Source of the DNA: Janthinobacterium sp. GW458P
GTDB lineage: Bacteria > Pseudomonadota > Gammaproteobacteria > Burkholderiales > Burkholderiaceae_D
NCBI RefSeq assembly: GCF_002127585.1
Contig: NZ_NEGZ01000006.1
Coordinates: 95,267-154,208 of the forward strand
DNA: 58,942 nt
Direction of reading: 5' to 3'
Shown here: positions 22,012-31,036 of the stretch, in pieces
Position numbering within the stretch: the first letter of the stretch is position 1
Layout: each line of letters begins with the position of its first letter
Position numbers and translations under genes: made by a program
Notes under the pieces: generated by a model
What the model saw: only the letters and a program-made list of their open reading frames with translations
The model's database searches: none
What the model was told of the DNA's origin: nothing

Positions 22012-23193
22012 TCATATCGCATCAAGCGCCGTGCGCAAGTCATGGCGCAAATCCTCGATATCCTCGATCCCCACCGACAGCCGTATCAAGCCGTCGCCTA
22101 TGCCCAGTTTTGCCCGCTGGTCGGCCGGAATGCTCGCATGCGTCATCAGGGCCGGGTGCTCGATCAGGCTTTCCACGCCGCCCAGGCTTTCGGCCAGGGC
22201 AAACACTTCGCAGCGTTCCAGAAAACGGCGCGCGCCCGCCAGGTCGGTAGCCAGGTCGATCGAGATGATGCCGCCGAAGCCATCCATCTGGCGCTGCGCC
22301 AGCGCGTGCTGCGGGTGCGAGGCCAGGCCCGGATAGAACACCTGTTTGACTTCCTTCTGCTGCTCCAGCCACTGCGCCAGGGCCAGTGCGCCTGCGCAAT
22401 GGCGCTGCATGCGGATGGCCAGCGTCTTGATGCCGCGCAAAGCCAGAAAGCTGTCGAACGGCCCGGCAATCGCGCCCACGGAGTTCTGCAAAAAGCCCAG
22501 CTGCTCGCGCCATTCCGCCTGGCGTTCTTCCGCGCCGACGATGGCGATGCCGCCGATGATGTCCGAGTGGCCGTTCAAATACTTGGTGGTCGAATGGACG
22601 ACGATGTCGAAACCGTGTGCCAAAGGGCGCTGCACCAGCGGGCTGGCAAACGTGTTGTCGGCCACGGCGATGATGCCCCGTTCGCGGCAGATGTCGGCAA
22701 TCGCGCGCAAATCGGCCAGTTTCAGCATGGGGTTGGTGGGCGTCTCGACCCACACCATCTTCGTTTCCGGGCGCAGCGCGGCCAGCAGGTTCTCGGGATT
22801 GGTCAGGTCGACATAGGTGAATGCATGGCCGGCCGAGCGGCGGCGCACGCGTTCAAACAGTCGATACGTGCCGCCGTACATGTCGTCGCCGGCGACGATG
22901 TGGCTGCCCGCGTCCAGCAATTCCAGCACGGACGAGATGGCGGCCAGGCCCGAGGCGAACGCGAACGCTGCGCTGCCGCCCTCCAGGTCGGCCACGCAGC
23001 GCTCGAGCGCCCAGCGCGTGGGATTGTGCGAGCGGCCGTAATCGAGGCCCTTGTGCACGCCGGGACTGTCCTGCACGAAGGTGGAGGTGGCGTAAATGGG
23101 CGGCATGATGGCGCCTGTCGACGGGTCGGGCGACTGGCCGGCGTGGATGACGCGGGTGGCCAGATGGCGCTTGCGGGTGGTGTCTTGGCTCAA
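22012..23193 (-). CDS. Cys/Met-metabolism PLP enzyme (cystathionine gamma-lyase/synthase type)
   Basis: 393-aa gamma-family PLP enzyme. The PLP-binding lysine lies in HSTTKYLNGHSD, with YGRSHNPTRWALE, FASGLAAIS, AGDDMYGGTYRLF and ADNTFASP at the expected places. Its position directly downstream of a cystathionine beta-synthase gene, with a 4-bp ATGA overlap, argues for cystathionine gamma-lyase acting in reverse transsulfuration (cystathionine to cysteine, 2-oxobutyrate and ammonia). A MetB-type gamma-synthase cannot be excluded from sequence. The last codons are duplicated at 21922-21958. Confidence 0.88.
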   Translation of the reverse strand: MSQDTTRKRHLATRVIHAGQSPDPSTGAIMPPIYATSTFVQDSPGVHKGLDYGRSHNPTRWALERCVADLEGGSAAFAFASGLAAISSVLELLDAGSHIVAGDDMYGGTYRLFERVRRRSAGHAFTYVDLTNPENLLAALRPETKMVWVETPTNPMLKLADLRAIADICRERGIIAVADNTFASPLVQRPLAHGFDIVVHSTTKYLNGHSDIIGGIAIVGAEERQAEWREQLGFLQNSVGAIAGPFDSFLALRGIKTLAIRMQRHCAGALALAQWLEQQKEVKQVFYPGLASHPQHALAQRQMDGFGGIISIDLATDLAGARRFLERCEVFALAESLGGVESLIEHPALMTHASIPADQRAKLGIGDGLIRLSVGIEDIEDLRHDLRTALDAI

Positions 23194-24581
23194 GATAAAG
23201 TCCTGCGTAAGTGGTTGAGAAGGTCGAAGCGGGTGATCAGGCCGTAGAAGGCGCTGTCGTCGGCGACGACGGCCGTCAAGCCCCGGTCCAGGGTGGCGCG
23301 CAGGGCGGGCAAGCCGCTCGATGGCGCCAGGGTTTCGATCTGCGTCGTCATGGTGGCGCCCACCAGGCCCGCGAAATGGGCGGCGTCGCCGGAAACGTGC
23401 AGCAGCAGGTCCGATTCGTCGATAATGCCGACCAGTTGACCTGCATCAATGACGGGCAGCTGGGCCAGGTCGCTGGCGCGCATGCGGTTGAAGGCCGTAA
23501 GCAGGGTGTCGCCGGGCGCCACGCTGACGACGTCGCCCTCGTCGTAGCGGCGTCCGATCAGGTCGCGCAAGTCGCCCGAGCGCGCGCGCTGCAGCAGACC
23601 CTGGTCGCGCATCCAGCCATCGTTGTAGACCTTCGACAGGTAGCGCGTCCCCGTGTCGCAGACAAACGTGACGACGCGCTTGGGTGTGGTCTGTTCGCGG
23701 CAGTATTTGAGGGCGGCGGCCAGCAAGGTGCCCGTGGACGAACCGCCGAGGATGCCTTCGGCGCGCAGCAGGGCGCGCGCGGAATCAAAACTTTCCTGGT
23801 CGCTGATGGTGTAGGCTTTGGTGACGCTGTCCATGTCGGCGATGGCCGGGATAAAATCTTCGCCGATGCCTTCCACGGCCCAGGAGCCGCTCGTGTCGCT
23901 GACCTTGCCCGATTCGACGTATTCGGTGAGGATGGAGCCTTGCGGGTCGGCCAGCACGAATTCGAGCTTCGGCTGGGCCTTGCGGAAGTAGCGGGTCAGG
24001 CCCGTCAGGGTGCCGGACGAGCCCACGCCGACGACGATGGCGTCCACGTCATGGCCGCTCTGTTCCCAGATTTCCGGTCCCGTCGTCGTTTCGTGGGCCA
24101 GCGGATTGGCCGGATTGTTGAACTGGTCGGCGAAGAAGGCGCCCGGCAGTTCGCGCGCCAGGCGCGCCGCGTAATCCTGGTAGTACTCGGGGTGGCCCTT
24201 GCCCACGTCCGAGCGCGTGGTGTGCACTTCGGCGCCCAGCGCCTTCAAATGCAGCACTTTTTCCGTCGACATCTTGTCGGGCACGACGAGAATCACGCGG
24301 TAGCCCTTGATGCGGCCCACCAGGGCCAGGCCGATGCCCGTGTTGCCGGCGGTCGCTTCGACGATGACGCCGCCCGGCTGCAGGCGGCCGTCGGCTTCGG
24401 CCGCCTCGATGATGGACAGGCCGATGCGGTCCTTGATGGAACCGCCGGGATTTTGCGATTCCAGTTTCAGGAACAGCTGGCACAGGCCCGTGTCCAGCCT
24501 GGTCACTTCGACCAGCGGGGTGTTGCCGATCAGCTTGTACAGCGCCGGCGGCCGGGAGGGGGAGGGCATTCGGTCATTCAT
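23190..24581 (-). CDS. Cystathionine beta-synthase with regulatory CBS pair
   Basis: 463 aa. The PLP fold II catalytic part (residues ~10-330) has the lysine in NPGGSIKDRIGLSIIE, ATAGNTGIGLALVG, VGVGSSGTLTG and GGSSTGTLLAAAL. Residues ~345-460 hold two CBS motifs (VSVAPGDTLLTAFNRMRASD and LPALRATLDRGLTAVVADD), which regulate the enzyme in eukaryotes through S-adenosylmethionine. Reaction: homocysteine plus serine to cystathionine. No haem-binding N-terminal extension is present. First gene of a two-gene operon; AGGAGCC (24583-24589 on the complement) precedes the start. Confidence 0.93.
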   Translation of the reverse strand: MNDRMPSPSRPPALYKLIGNTPLVEVTRLDTGLCQLFLKLESQNPGGSIKDRIGLSIIEAAEADGRLQPGGVIVEATAGNTGIGLALVGRIKGYRVILVVPDKMSTEKVLHLKALGAEVHTTRSDVGKGHPEYYQDYAARLARELPGAFFADQFNNPANPLAHETTTGPEIWEQSGHDVDAIVVGVGSSGTLTGLTRYFRKAQPKLEFVLADPQGSILTEYVESGKVSDTSGSWAVEGIGEDFIPAIADMDSVTKAYTISDQESFDSARALLRAEGILGGSSTGTLLAAALKYCREQTTPKRVVTFVCDTGTRYLSKVYNDGWMRDQGLLQRARSGDLRDLIGRRYDEGDVVSVAPGDTLLTAFNRMRASDLAQLPVIDAGQLVGIIDESDLLLHVSGDAAHFAGLVGATMTTQIETLAPSSGLPALRATLDRGLTAVVADDSAFYGLITRFDLLNHLRRTLS

Positions 24582-24824
24582 GGTGGCTCCTGTCAGCGAA
24601 ACAGCCGCCCGGGATTATGTCCCGAGCCGCTTTCCGTGCAAAAGGCCGGAGTGTAGGCTGGCGGACATGGGCTGCGAACGAATGTTTTAATGCTTGCATA
24701 TGCGGCTGGCGCATATGAAAAGCGATGGAGAGCGGCTTGCATCGTTCCAGTATGCGCCGTTTTTTTGCGCCATGCCGCGCTGTCGGCACATGTATTAAGC
24801 TGCCGCAAGCTTGCCTTGGCGATT
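24582..24824. other. Spacer between divergent cystathionine beta-synthase and tdk genes
   Basis: Shared upstream region; no gene is supported on either strand. It contains GCATATGCGGCTGGCGCATATG (24697-24718, 22 bp given here as GCATATGC / GCATATG arms), a small palindrome that might bind a regulator of the transsulfuration operon. Confidence 0.35.
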
Positions 24825-24863
24825 TATAATCACGCCTCGAAAAGATACGGAACAGTATCTTTG
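24825..24863 (+). promoter_or_regulatory. tdk promoter -10 box and leader hairpin
   Basis: Perfect TATAAT at 24825-24830, with no good -35 box. Just downstream is a perfect hairpin AAAGATAC (24842-24849) / GTATCTTT (24856-24863), 6-nt loop, at the expected 5' end of the message, ending ~28 bp before the start codon. Confidence 0.55.
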
Positions 24864-24891
24864 AAAAACCAGACAGACAGGGCAGGCGGCA

Positions 24892-25440
24892 GTGGCAAAA
24901 CTTTATTTCCGGTATTCCGCGATGAACGCGGGCAAGTCGACGGCCTTGTTGCAGGTCGCGCACAACTATGAAGAGCAGGGCCAGCAGGTGCGCCTGTACA
25001 CGGCCGCCATCGACAGCCGCTATGGCGTGGGGCGCGTCACCTCGCGCCTGGGGCCGCAGCGCCAGGTCGATATCTTCCATGCCGATACGAATTTCCTCAC
25101 CGATATTCCGCAGGTGGCTTGTTTGCTGGTTGACGAAGCGCAATTTCTCAGCACGGCGCAAGTGCAACAATTACACCAGCTGGCGCAAGTGAAGGGCGTG
25201 CCCGTCATCTGCTACGGCTTGCGCACGGATTTCAAGGGCGAACCGTTCCCCGGCTCGGCCTATCTGCTGGCGCTGGCCGACGATATCGAGGAATTGAAGA
25301 ATATTTGTACTTGCGGCAAGAAGGCCACGATGAACATCCGCGTGGACGAGCAGGGCCGCCGCATCAAGGAAGGCGAGCAGATCAGTATTGGCGGCAACGA
25401 GAGTTACCGCCAGGCCTGCGGGCGCTGTTTCTACTCCTGA
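24892..25440 (+). CDS. tdk: Thymidine kinase
   Basis: 182-aa type II thymidine kinase: ATP-dependent phosphorylation of thymidine in the dTTP salvage pathway. P-loop SAMNAGKSTALLQV (~9-22), LLVDEAQFLS (catalytic Glu region, ~82-91), the lasso-domain zinc site CTCGKK with CGRCF near the C-terminus, and YGLRTDFKGEPFPGS. The start is GTG. Length is normal (E. coli 205, many beta-proteobacteria ~190). Preceded by a TATAAT box and leader hairpin; the next gene is convergent. Confidence 0.96.
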   Translation: MAKLYFRYSAMNAGKSTALLQVAHNYEEQGQQVRLYTAAIDSRYGVGRVTSRLGPQRQVDIFHADTNFLTDIPQVACLLVDEAQFLSTAQVQQLHQLAQVKGVPVICYGLRTDFKGEPFPGSAYLLALADDIEELKNICTCGKKATMNIRVDEQGRRIKEGEQISIGGNESYRQACGRCFYS

Positions 25441-25441
25441 G

Positions 25442-25714
25442 CTAATCCAGCGCTGGCGCGCCCACATCGGCATCATCGGCCAGCGCCAGATCGCCCCGCT
25501 CGAAGGCGGCCAGCACCTCATTGGCGCGCGGCAAGTCTTTTTCGCGCACCAGCACGCGGGCGCCGCCGATGGCGGGCGCCAGCAGCAAATTGGCCTGCAT
25601 GTGCTGCTCATCGGCAAGAATGACGTCGATGCCGGCCGCTGCCAGGCAGCCGCGGATGACGTGCGCATCCGTGGGTATCATCAGCCGGGCAATCAAAACA
25701 TAGTCGTCGTGCAT
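25442..25714 (-). CDS. DUF2007 putative signal-transducing protein
   Basis: 90 aa; the start at 25714 is chosen for AGGAG just upstream. DUF2007 pattern: an N-terminal strand (YVLIARLMIPTDAHVIRGCL), AAGIDVILADEQHMQAN, then ARVLVREKDLPRANEVLAAF and an acidic tail. The fold is small ACT/PII-like. Function is unknown; the family is sometimes called a prokaryotic signal-transducing protein. Convergent with tdk, one base apart. Confidence 0.82.
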   Translation of the reverse strand: MHDDYVLIARLMIPTDAHVIRGCLAAAGIDVILADEQHMQANLLLAPAIGGARVLVREKDLPRANEVLAAFERGDLALADDADVGAPALD

Positions 25715-25747
25715 GGTGTCTCCTGGCAAGGTGGATGCCTCCCCATC

Positions 25748-27736
25748 TTAGCACCCGGCTGGCGCCTGCAGCGTGAACACGCCCACCACCTGCGTCAGCT
25801 CCTGCGCCTGCTCCTGCAGGGCGTCGGCGGCCGCGGCCGCTTCTTCCACCAGGGCCGCATTCTGCTGGGTCACCTGGTCCATCTGGGCGATGGCCTGGTT
25901 GACCTGCTCGATGCCGCTGCGCTGCTCGTCGCTCGCCTGCGCGATTTCCGCCATGATGGTGCTCACCTGCCGCACGCTGGCCACCACCGTGTCCATGGTG
26001 GCGCTGGCCTGGCTCACTTGCGCGTGGCCCAGGTCCACCGTGCCGGCGGACGCCTGGATCAGGTCCTTGATGTCTTTCGCCGCCGCCGCGCTGCGCTGCG
26101 CCAGGGTGCGTACTTCCGTTGCCACGACGGCAAAGCCGCGGCCCTGCTCGCCGGCGCGGGCCGCTTCCACGGCCGCGTTCAGGGCCAGGATATTCGTCTG
26201 GAAGGCGATGCCGTCGATGACGCCGATGATGTCGGCGATGCGCTTCGATGAACTGCGGATGGCTTGCATGGTGTCGCTCACCTGCGTCACGGCCGCGCCG
26301 CCTTCGGCGGCCAGGGTCGACGACTCGCGCGCCAGCCGGCTGGCCTGCTGCGCGTGATCGACGTTCTGCTTGACGGTGGAGCTCAGTTCTTCCATCGAGG
26401 CGGCCGTTTCCTCCAGCGAGCTGGCTTGCTGCTCGGTGCGGCTGGACAAGTCCAGGTTGCCGCTGGCGATCTCGCCGGAGGCCGTGGCGATCTGCCCGGC
26501 GCTGCCGCGCACCTTGCCCACCACTTGCGACAGATTGTCGCTGATGCGGTTCATGGCGCGCAGCAGGCGGCCGATCTCATCTTCGCTGCTGACGTGCAGC
26601 TGCACCGTCAGGTCGCCGCCGGCGATCTGCGCGGCGGCCGCTTCGGCCTGTGCCAGCGGGCGCGAGACGAGCACGCGCACCAGCCAGTACAGCAGCAGGG
26701 CAAAGGCGAGCAGGGCGATGAAGCCGGAAAGGGCCAACTGGTTGCGCAGTTGACGCGCCTCCAGCGTGATTTCATCCGTGAAGGTGCCGCCGGCGATGAT
26801 CCATTGCCAGTCCTTGAACTGGCGGTAGTGGAGCTGCTTTTCGCGCGCGGTTGCGTCCGTCTGGCCCGGCGCGGTCCAGGTGTAGCGGATGGCGCCGTTC
26901 TTCTGCGCCAGCATGTCCTGGATGAACAGGCGGCCATCGCTGGCCTTGAAGTCGAGCGCGCTCTTGCCTTCGCTGTTCGGATGCAGCACCAGCTGGCCGT
27001 AGCCGGCGCCGGGCGCCGTGTCGACGATGAAGATATAGCCGGTCTGGCCGATCTTGACCTGACGGATCTTTTCTTTCAGCATGGCCAGATTCTTGCTGAT
27101 GTCCAGGCCGATGAACAGCACGCCCACCACCTTGCCGGAGGCGTCGCGCACGGGATCATACTGGGTAATATATTGCTTTCCGAACAAGGTGGCCATGCCG
27201 ATGAAGCGCTGGCCCGCGCGCAGCGGCGCGTAGCTGGGGTGGTTATGGTCGAGCTGGGTGCCGATGGCGCGCGTGCCGTCCTGCTTCTTCAGCGAGGTGC
27301 TGACGCGCACGAATTCCTCGCCGTCGGCGGCGAAAATGGTGGCGATCGCGCCCGTCTGGGCCGTATAGCGGTCGACCAGGGCCGTGTCGAGGTTCAGCAC
27401 CTTGCCGCCATTGCTCAGCGCCGGCGTGGCCTTGCCGGCCACGGAGACGAGGGCGCTGGTGTCGACCGTGAACGGCGCGGAAAATTCCGCCGCGAACAGG
27501 CGCGCGAAGCTCGCCGCCTCGTTGACCATGGCCGTATGGAACACTTCGGTGGTGGTCATCACGCTGTCGAGCTCGCTTATGACGGCCGCTTCGGCCCGCT
27601 GTTCCAGCACGCGCGATGTGCTGATGCTGATCAAGGCCGTCAGGCTGGCCAGGATCAGACTGACCAGGGCGAAGGTGAAGATGGTGATCTTGCCGCCGAC
27701 GCTACAGCGGCGTGGATGAAAGGAGAATTTTTGCAT
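25748..27736 (-). CDS. Methyl-accepting chemotaxis protein with Cache ligand domain
   Basis: 662-aa chemoreceptor from ATG 27736. TM1 ([18 protein letters not shown]), a large periplasmic region with two PAS-like Cache folds ([35 protein letters not shown], then [20 protein letters not shown] and [14 protein letters not shown]), TM2 ([20 protein letters not shown]), HAMP, and the methyl-accepting signalling domain with the conserved tip ([20 protein letters not shown]). Cache domains usually bind amino or organic acids. Unlike the receptor at 14816 it lacks a C-terminal pentapeptide (ends QAPAGC). The ribosome binding site at this start is weak, and an upstream start is possible. Confidence 0.93.
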   Translation of the reverse strand: MQKFSFHPRRCSVGGKITIFTFALVSLILASLTALISISTSRVLEQRAEAAVISELDSVMTTTEVFHTAMVNEAASFARLFAAEFSAPFTVDTSALVSVAGKATPALSNGGKVLNLDTALVDRYTAQTGAIATIFAADGEEFVRVSTSLKKQDGTRAIGTQLDHNHPSYAPLRAGQRFIGMATLFGKQYITQYDPVRDASGKVVGVLFIGLDISKNLAMLKEKIRQVKIGQTGYIFIVDTAPGAGYGQLVLHPNSEGKSALDFKASDGRLFIQDMLAQKNGAIRYTWTAPGQTDATAREKQLHYRQFKDWQWIIAGGTFTDEITLEARQLRNQLALSGFIALLAFALLLYWLVRVLVSRPLAQAEAAAAQIAGGDLTVQLHVSSEDEIGRLLRAMNRISDNLSQVVGKVRGSAGQIATASGEIASGNLDLSSRTEQQASSLEETAASMEELSSTVKQNVDHAQQASRLARESSTLAAEGGAAVTQVSDTMQAIRSSSKRIADIIGVIDGIAFQTNILALNAAVEAARAGEQGRGFAVVATEVRTLAQRSAAAAKDIKDLIQASAGTVDLGHAQVSQASATMDTVVASVRQVSTIMAEIAQASDEQRSGIEQVNQAIAQMDQVTQQNAALVEEAAAAADALQEQAQELTQVVGVFTLQAPAGC

Positions 27737-28302
27737 AACGATAGTCGAATCAAGTCTCGGGTAGGCTGCGCAGCGCGCACACGCCTGGCGCATCGCCGCC
27801 GGCAAGGCAGGCAATGGGAGAAGGGCAATCTACGGAAGCTGGTGCGGCGGGAAAGGGCTTAAGGCTGGGCTGTGGCAGTATCAACAGCCGGCGAATCAGG
27901 GCGCGATGATAGCATGGAGCTTGCGTTTTGTTACTAAGTGTTTCCCGCAGGAATGATAAATATGTGAAAAAACGTCACTTTGATCAAGCCTGGCGAAGAT
28001 GCTGCATTGACTTTTGCGCGCATGTCGGGAATTTTTCCGGCGCCGGCGTATGCCGCTGGCAGGCGGCAGGCCTGGATGCGGACAAGTCCTCACGAATGTT
28101 TCACTTTGTAATGAATGAAACATCGGCCTTAATCCGCGTTTAAGCTTCTGGGAAGAAACTGATATTCCATGGGAGACTGCTTGTCCGTATCCTGTAGAAT
28201 AATATGCAGACCAGTCGTGTATTCCCCTTACTGTCTTGCCGGCTGGCGCGTGCCTCGATCTGCGCCGCCTGGAATTGATCTAACTAATTTTCGGAGTAGC
28301 CG
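27737..28302. promoter_or_regulatory. Divergent spacer between chemoreceptor and prc
   Basis: No gene is supported. Contains the palindrome ATGTTTCA (28096-28103) / TGAAACAT (28116-28123), arms perfect over 8 bp with a 12-bp spacer, a candidate operator, and TAGAATAAT (28194-28202), a possible -10 box for prc. CGGAG (28292-28296) is the prc ribosome binding site. Confidence 0.45.
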
Positions 28303-30570
28303 ATGAAGAAGCAAATGATGCTGGTCACCCTGGTGCTTGCCCTGTCCGCCCAGGCGGGCGCAGCCCAGACGGACAAGAGCGCCACTCCTCCGCCCCCCAT
28401 GAAGCCGCTGGCCCAGCAGACGCAGGCCGCCCTGTGGGCGTCGCGCGTCCTGACGCGCGTCCATTACAAGGCCACGCCGCTCGACGACGCCATGTCGGAA
28501 AAGATCTTCGACCGCTATTTCAAGTCGCTGGACGCGGAAAAACTGTTCTTCGTGCAAGCCGATATCGACCGTTTCGCGCCGCTGCGCAGCAAGCTCGACG
28601 ATGCCATCATCAACGAAGACCTGACCGCGCCGTTCGCCATCTACAATCTGTACCAGCAGCGTTTCGACGAGCGCATGGCGTATGCGCGGGAATTGTTGAA
28701 AACCAAATTTGACTTCACGGCCGATGAAAGCTATCAGTACGACCGCGAAAAAGCCGCCTGGCCGAAGAACGACGAGGAAGTGCGCGACCTGTGGCGCAAG
28801 CGCGTCAAGAATGACTGGCTGCGCCTGAAACTGGCGGGCAAGGAAGACAAGGCCATCCGCGAAACCCTGGACAAGCGCTATGAAAGCTACACCACGCGCT
28901 CGCGCAAGCTCAACAGCGAAGATGTGTTCCAGATCTTCATGAACGCGTATGCCATGTCGATCGAGCCGCATACCAATTACCTGGGGCCGCGCGCCTCGGA
29001 TAACTTCGACATCTCCATGCGCCTGTCGCTCGAGGGCATCGGCGCCGTGCTGCAGACGCGCGACGAGTACACGGTGGTGCGCGAAGTCGTGCCGGGCAGT
29101 CCGGCCGGCCTGTCGGGCAAGCTGAAGGTGGGCGACCGCATCGTCGGCGTGGGGCAGGGAGACAAGGGCCCCATCACGGAAGTGCTGGGCTGGCGTATTG
29201 ATGACGTAGTGCAATTGATTCGCGGCACCAAGGATTCCGTCGTGCGCCTCGATGTGCTGCCGGCCGATGCCGGTCCGGACGCCAAGCACGTGGTCTTGCC
29301 GCTGGTGCGCAAGAAAATCAGCATGGTGGACCAGGAAGCCAAGAAATCTGTGATCGAAGTGCGCGAAAACGGCGTCAAGCGCCGCATCGGCGTGATTTCC
29401 TTGCCGACCTTCTATCAGGACTTTGCGGCGCGCCAGCGCGGCGACAAGGATTTCAAGAGCGCCACGCGCGACGTCACCCGCCTGCTGGGCGAATTGAAGA
29501 AAGACAAGGTCGACAATGTCCTGATCGACTTGCGCAACAATGGCGGCGGTTCCCTGATCGAAGCCGTCGACTTGACGGGCCTGTTCATCGACAAGGGTCC
29601 CGTGGTGATGCAGCGCAATGCCGAAGGCAAGGTCGACATCGAAAGCGACAACAGTGCCGGCCTGGCCTGGGATGGCCCGATGGGCGTGCTGATCAATCGC
29701 GGTTCCGCTTCCGCCTCCGAAATTTTTGCCGCCGCCATCCAGGACTACGGCCGTGGCGTCATCATTGGCGAAGGCAGTTTCGGCAAGGGCACCGTGCAGA
29801 CCCTGTTCAATCTCGACCGTTTCGGCGGCAGCGACAAGGCCCGCTACGGCGAGCTGAAAATGACGATTGCGCAATTTTTCCGCATCAATGGCGGCACCAC
29901 GCAATTGCGCGGCGTCACGCCCGACATCAAGCTGCCGGCCATGTCGGACACGGAAAATTTCGGCGAGTCCAGCTATGACAATGCCTTGCCGTGGGTAGCC
30001 ATCAAGCCGGCGCCGTACATGCCGACGGGCGACCTGAAGGAGATCGTGCCCTTGCTGGACAAGAAGCACGAGGCGCGCGTGGCCAAGGACAAGGATTTCC
30101 AGTACCTGCAGGATGACATCGCCCTGGTCGTCAAGCAGCGCAAGGAAAACCAGATTTCGCTCAACGAAACAGTGCGCCGCAAGGAGCGCGATGCCCAGGA
30201 TGCGCGCGCCAAGGCCCGCGAAAAACGCCTGATCGCGCAGATTTCGAATCCTGCCGACGACCTGGTGGTGATTCCTGATCCGAAAGATGTGCTGAAGGGC
30301 GCGAAAGCGGCCAACAAGACGGCCAGGCAGATTGCCGCCGTGAAGGGCGCCCTGCGCACCGACGACGGCTTGCAGGGCGATGAGCGGACCCTGAGCGCCG
30401 AGCTCGACGCCGAGACGGCCGCCAAGAGCGCCAAGGACGTGCTGCTGAACGAAGCGGCGCGCATCCTGGCCGACGAAGTGGCGCTGATCAAGGCCGATAC
30501 GCGTCTGGCGGCGAAGGTCTTGCCATACGCTGCCGATGCCAAGGCGACGCCGGTGGCGGCGGCGAAGTAA
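28303..30570 (+). CDS. prc: Carboxy-terminal processing protease Prc (S41 family)
   Basis: 755-aa periplasmic protease that degrades proteins from the C-terminus, including incompletely made and cell-wall-related proteins. Signal peptide ~1-20 (MLVTLVLALSAQAGAAQ). N-terminal helical region, PDZ domain ~240-330 (GIGAVLQTRDEYTVVREVVP, GLSGKLKVGDRIVGVGQGDK), then the S41 catalytic core with Ser470 in GSASASEIF, Lys495 in SFGKGTVQ and Gln499, spaced as in known Ser/Lys tail-specific proteases. Length is close to E. coli Prc (682) with a longer C-terminal helical region. Followed by a strong terminator at 30590. Confidence 0.95.
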   Translation: MKKQMMLVTLVLALSAQAGAAQTDKSATPPPPMKPLAQQTQAALWASRVLTRVHYKATPLDDAMSEKIFDRYFKSLDAEKLFFVQADIDRFAPLRSKLDDAIINEDLTAPFAIYNLYQQRFDERMAYARELLKTKFDFTADESYQYDREKAAWPKNDEEVRDLWRKRVKNDWLRLKLAGKEDKAIRETLDKRYESYTTRSRKLNSEDVFQIFMNAYAMSIEPHTNYLGPRASDNFDISMRLSLEGIGAVLQTRDEYTVVREVVPGSPAGLSGKLKVGDRIVGVGQGDKGPITEVLGWRIDDVVQLIRGTKDSVVRLDVLPADAGPDAKHVVLPLVRKKISMVDQEAKKSVIEVRENGVKRRIGVISLPTFYQDFAARQRGDKDFKSATRDVTRLLGELKKDKVDNVLIDLRNNGGGSLIEAVDLTGLFIDKGPVVMQRNAEGKVDIESDNSAGLAWDGPMGVLINRGSASASEIFAAAIQDYGRGVIIGEGSFGKGTVQTLFNLDRFGGSDKARYGELKMTIAQFFRINGGTTQLRGVTPDIKLPAMSDTENFGESSYDNALPWVAIKPAPYMPTGDLKEIVPLLDKKHEARVAKDKDFQYLQDDIALVVKQRKENQISLNETVRRKERDAQDARAKAREKRLIAQISNPADDLVVIPDPKDVLKGAKAANKTARQIAAVKGALRTDDGLQGDERTLSAELDAETAAKSAKDVLLNEAARILADEVALIKADTRLAAKVLPYAADAKATPVAAAK

Positions 30571-30589
30571 GGTTTGCCACGTAGTAAAA

Positions 30590-30619
30590 AACCGGTTCCT
30601 TGCGGAGCCGGTTTTTTTT
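30590..30619 (+). terminator. Rho-independent terminator of prc
   Basis: AACCGGTTCC (30590-30599) pairs with GGAGCCGGTT (30604-30613) around a 4-nt loop, followed by a run of eight T (30612-30619). Confidence 0.92.
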
Positions 30620-30704
30620 CGCCCTGATCAGTTATCTGTTTTGCGTATTTCTATCATTCCAACAATCAATTGGATTGATATGCCGCGACGCAGCATAATG
30701 CATC

Positions 30705-30767
30705 TGTCTCCTCTATTCTCCTCCAAGAAAATAGATTCAGCCCGCTCTTTGCAGCGGGCTTTTTTTT
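30705..30767 (+). ncRNA. Multicopy small RNA, copy 1
   Basis: About 63 nt. Promoter: TTGGAT (30670-30675), 18-bp spacer, CATAAT (30694-30699), the best -10 box of the six copies. The RNA starts near CTGTCTCCTCTATTC, has a small hairpin closed by CTATT/AATAG, and ends in terminator stem AGCCCGCT (30739-30746) / AGCGGGCT (30753-30760) with eight T. Pyrimidine-rich CUCC motifs could pair with Shine-Dalgarno sequences. Located between prc and the STAND gene. Confidence 0.75.
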
Positions 30768-31036
30768 GCCCTTGCTGGCCGTTGCGCCATGCGTTGGCGC
30801 AATGCATTCGATGCATTCCATGGCCGGCGGGCAGGTGCGACCCGTATCGGCATCGGTCTATGAACGCATCCCTAGATGCAGATCAACACTGCTTGTATTT
30901 GCCTTCCGGCCGACGGGCTTTCGACTACAGTCAAGTGATCAGGTGATCAGCGGCCATCCATTGACGGGGGAGGGGCAAGGTTGCCCGGAAACCAGCACAT
31001 ATCCAACCGACGGTAGCCCATCGGTGGGGAGGGGCA

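Noticed and set aside
24582..24891. SAM or cobalamin riboswitch before the cystathionine beta-synthase gene or metE
   Set aside because: I looked for conserved riboswitch boxes in both leaders and saw none; only simple palindromes are present.
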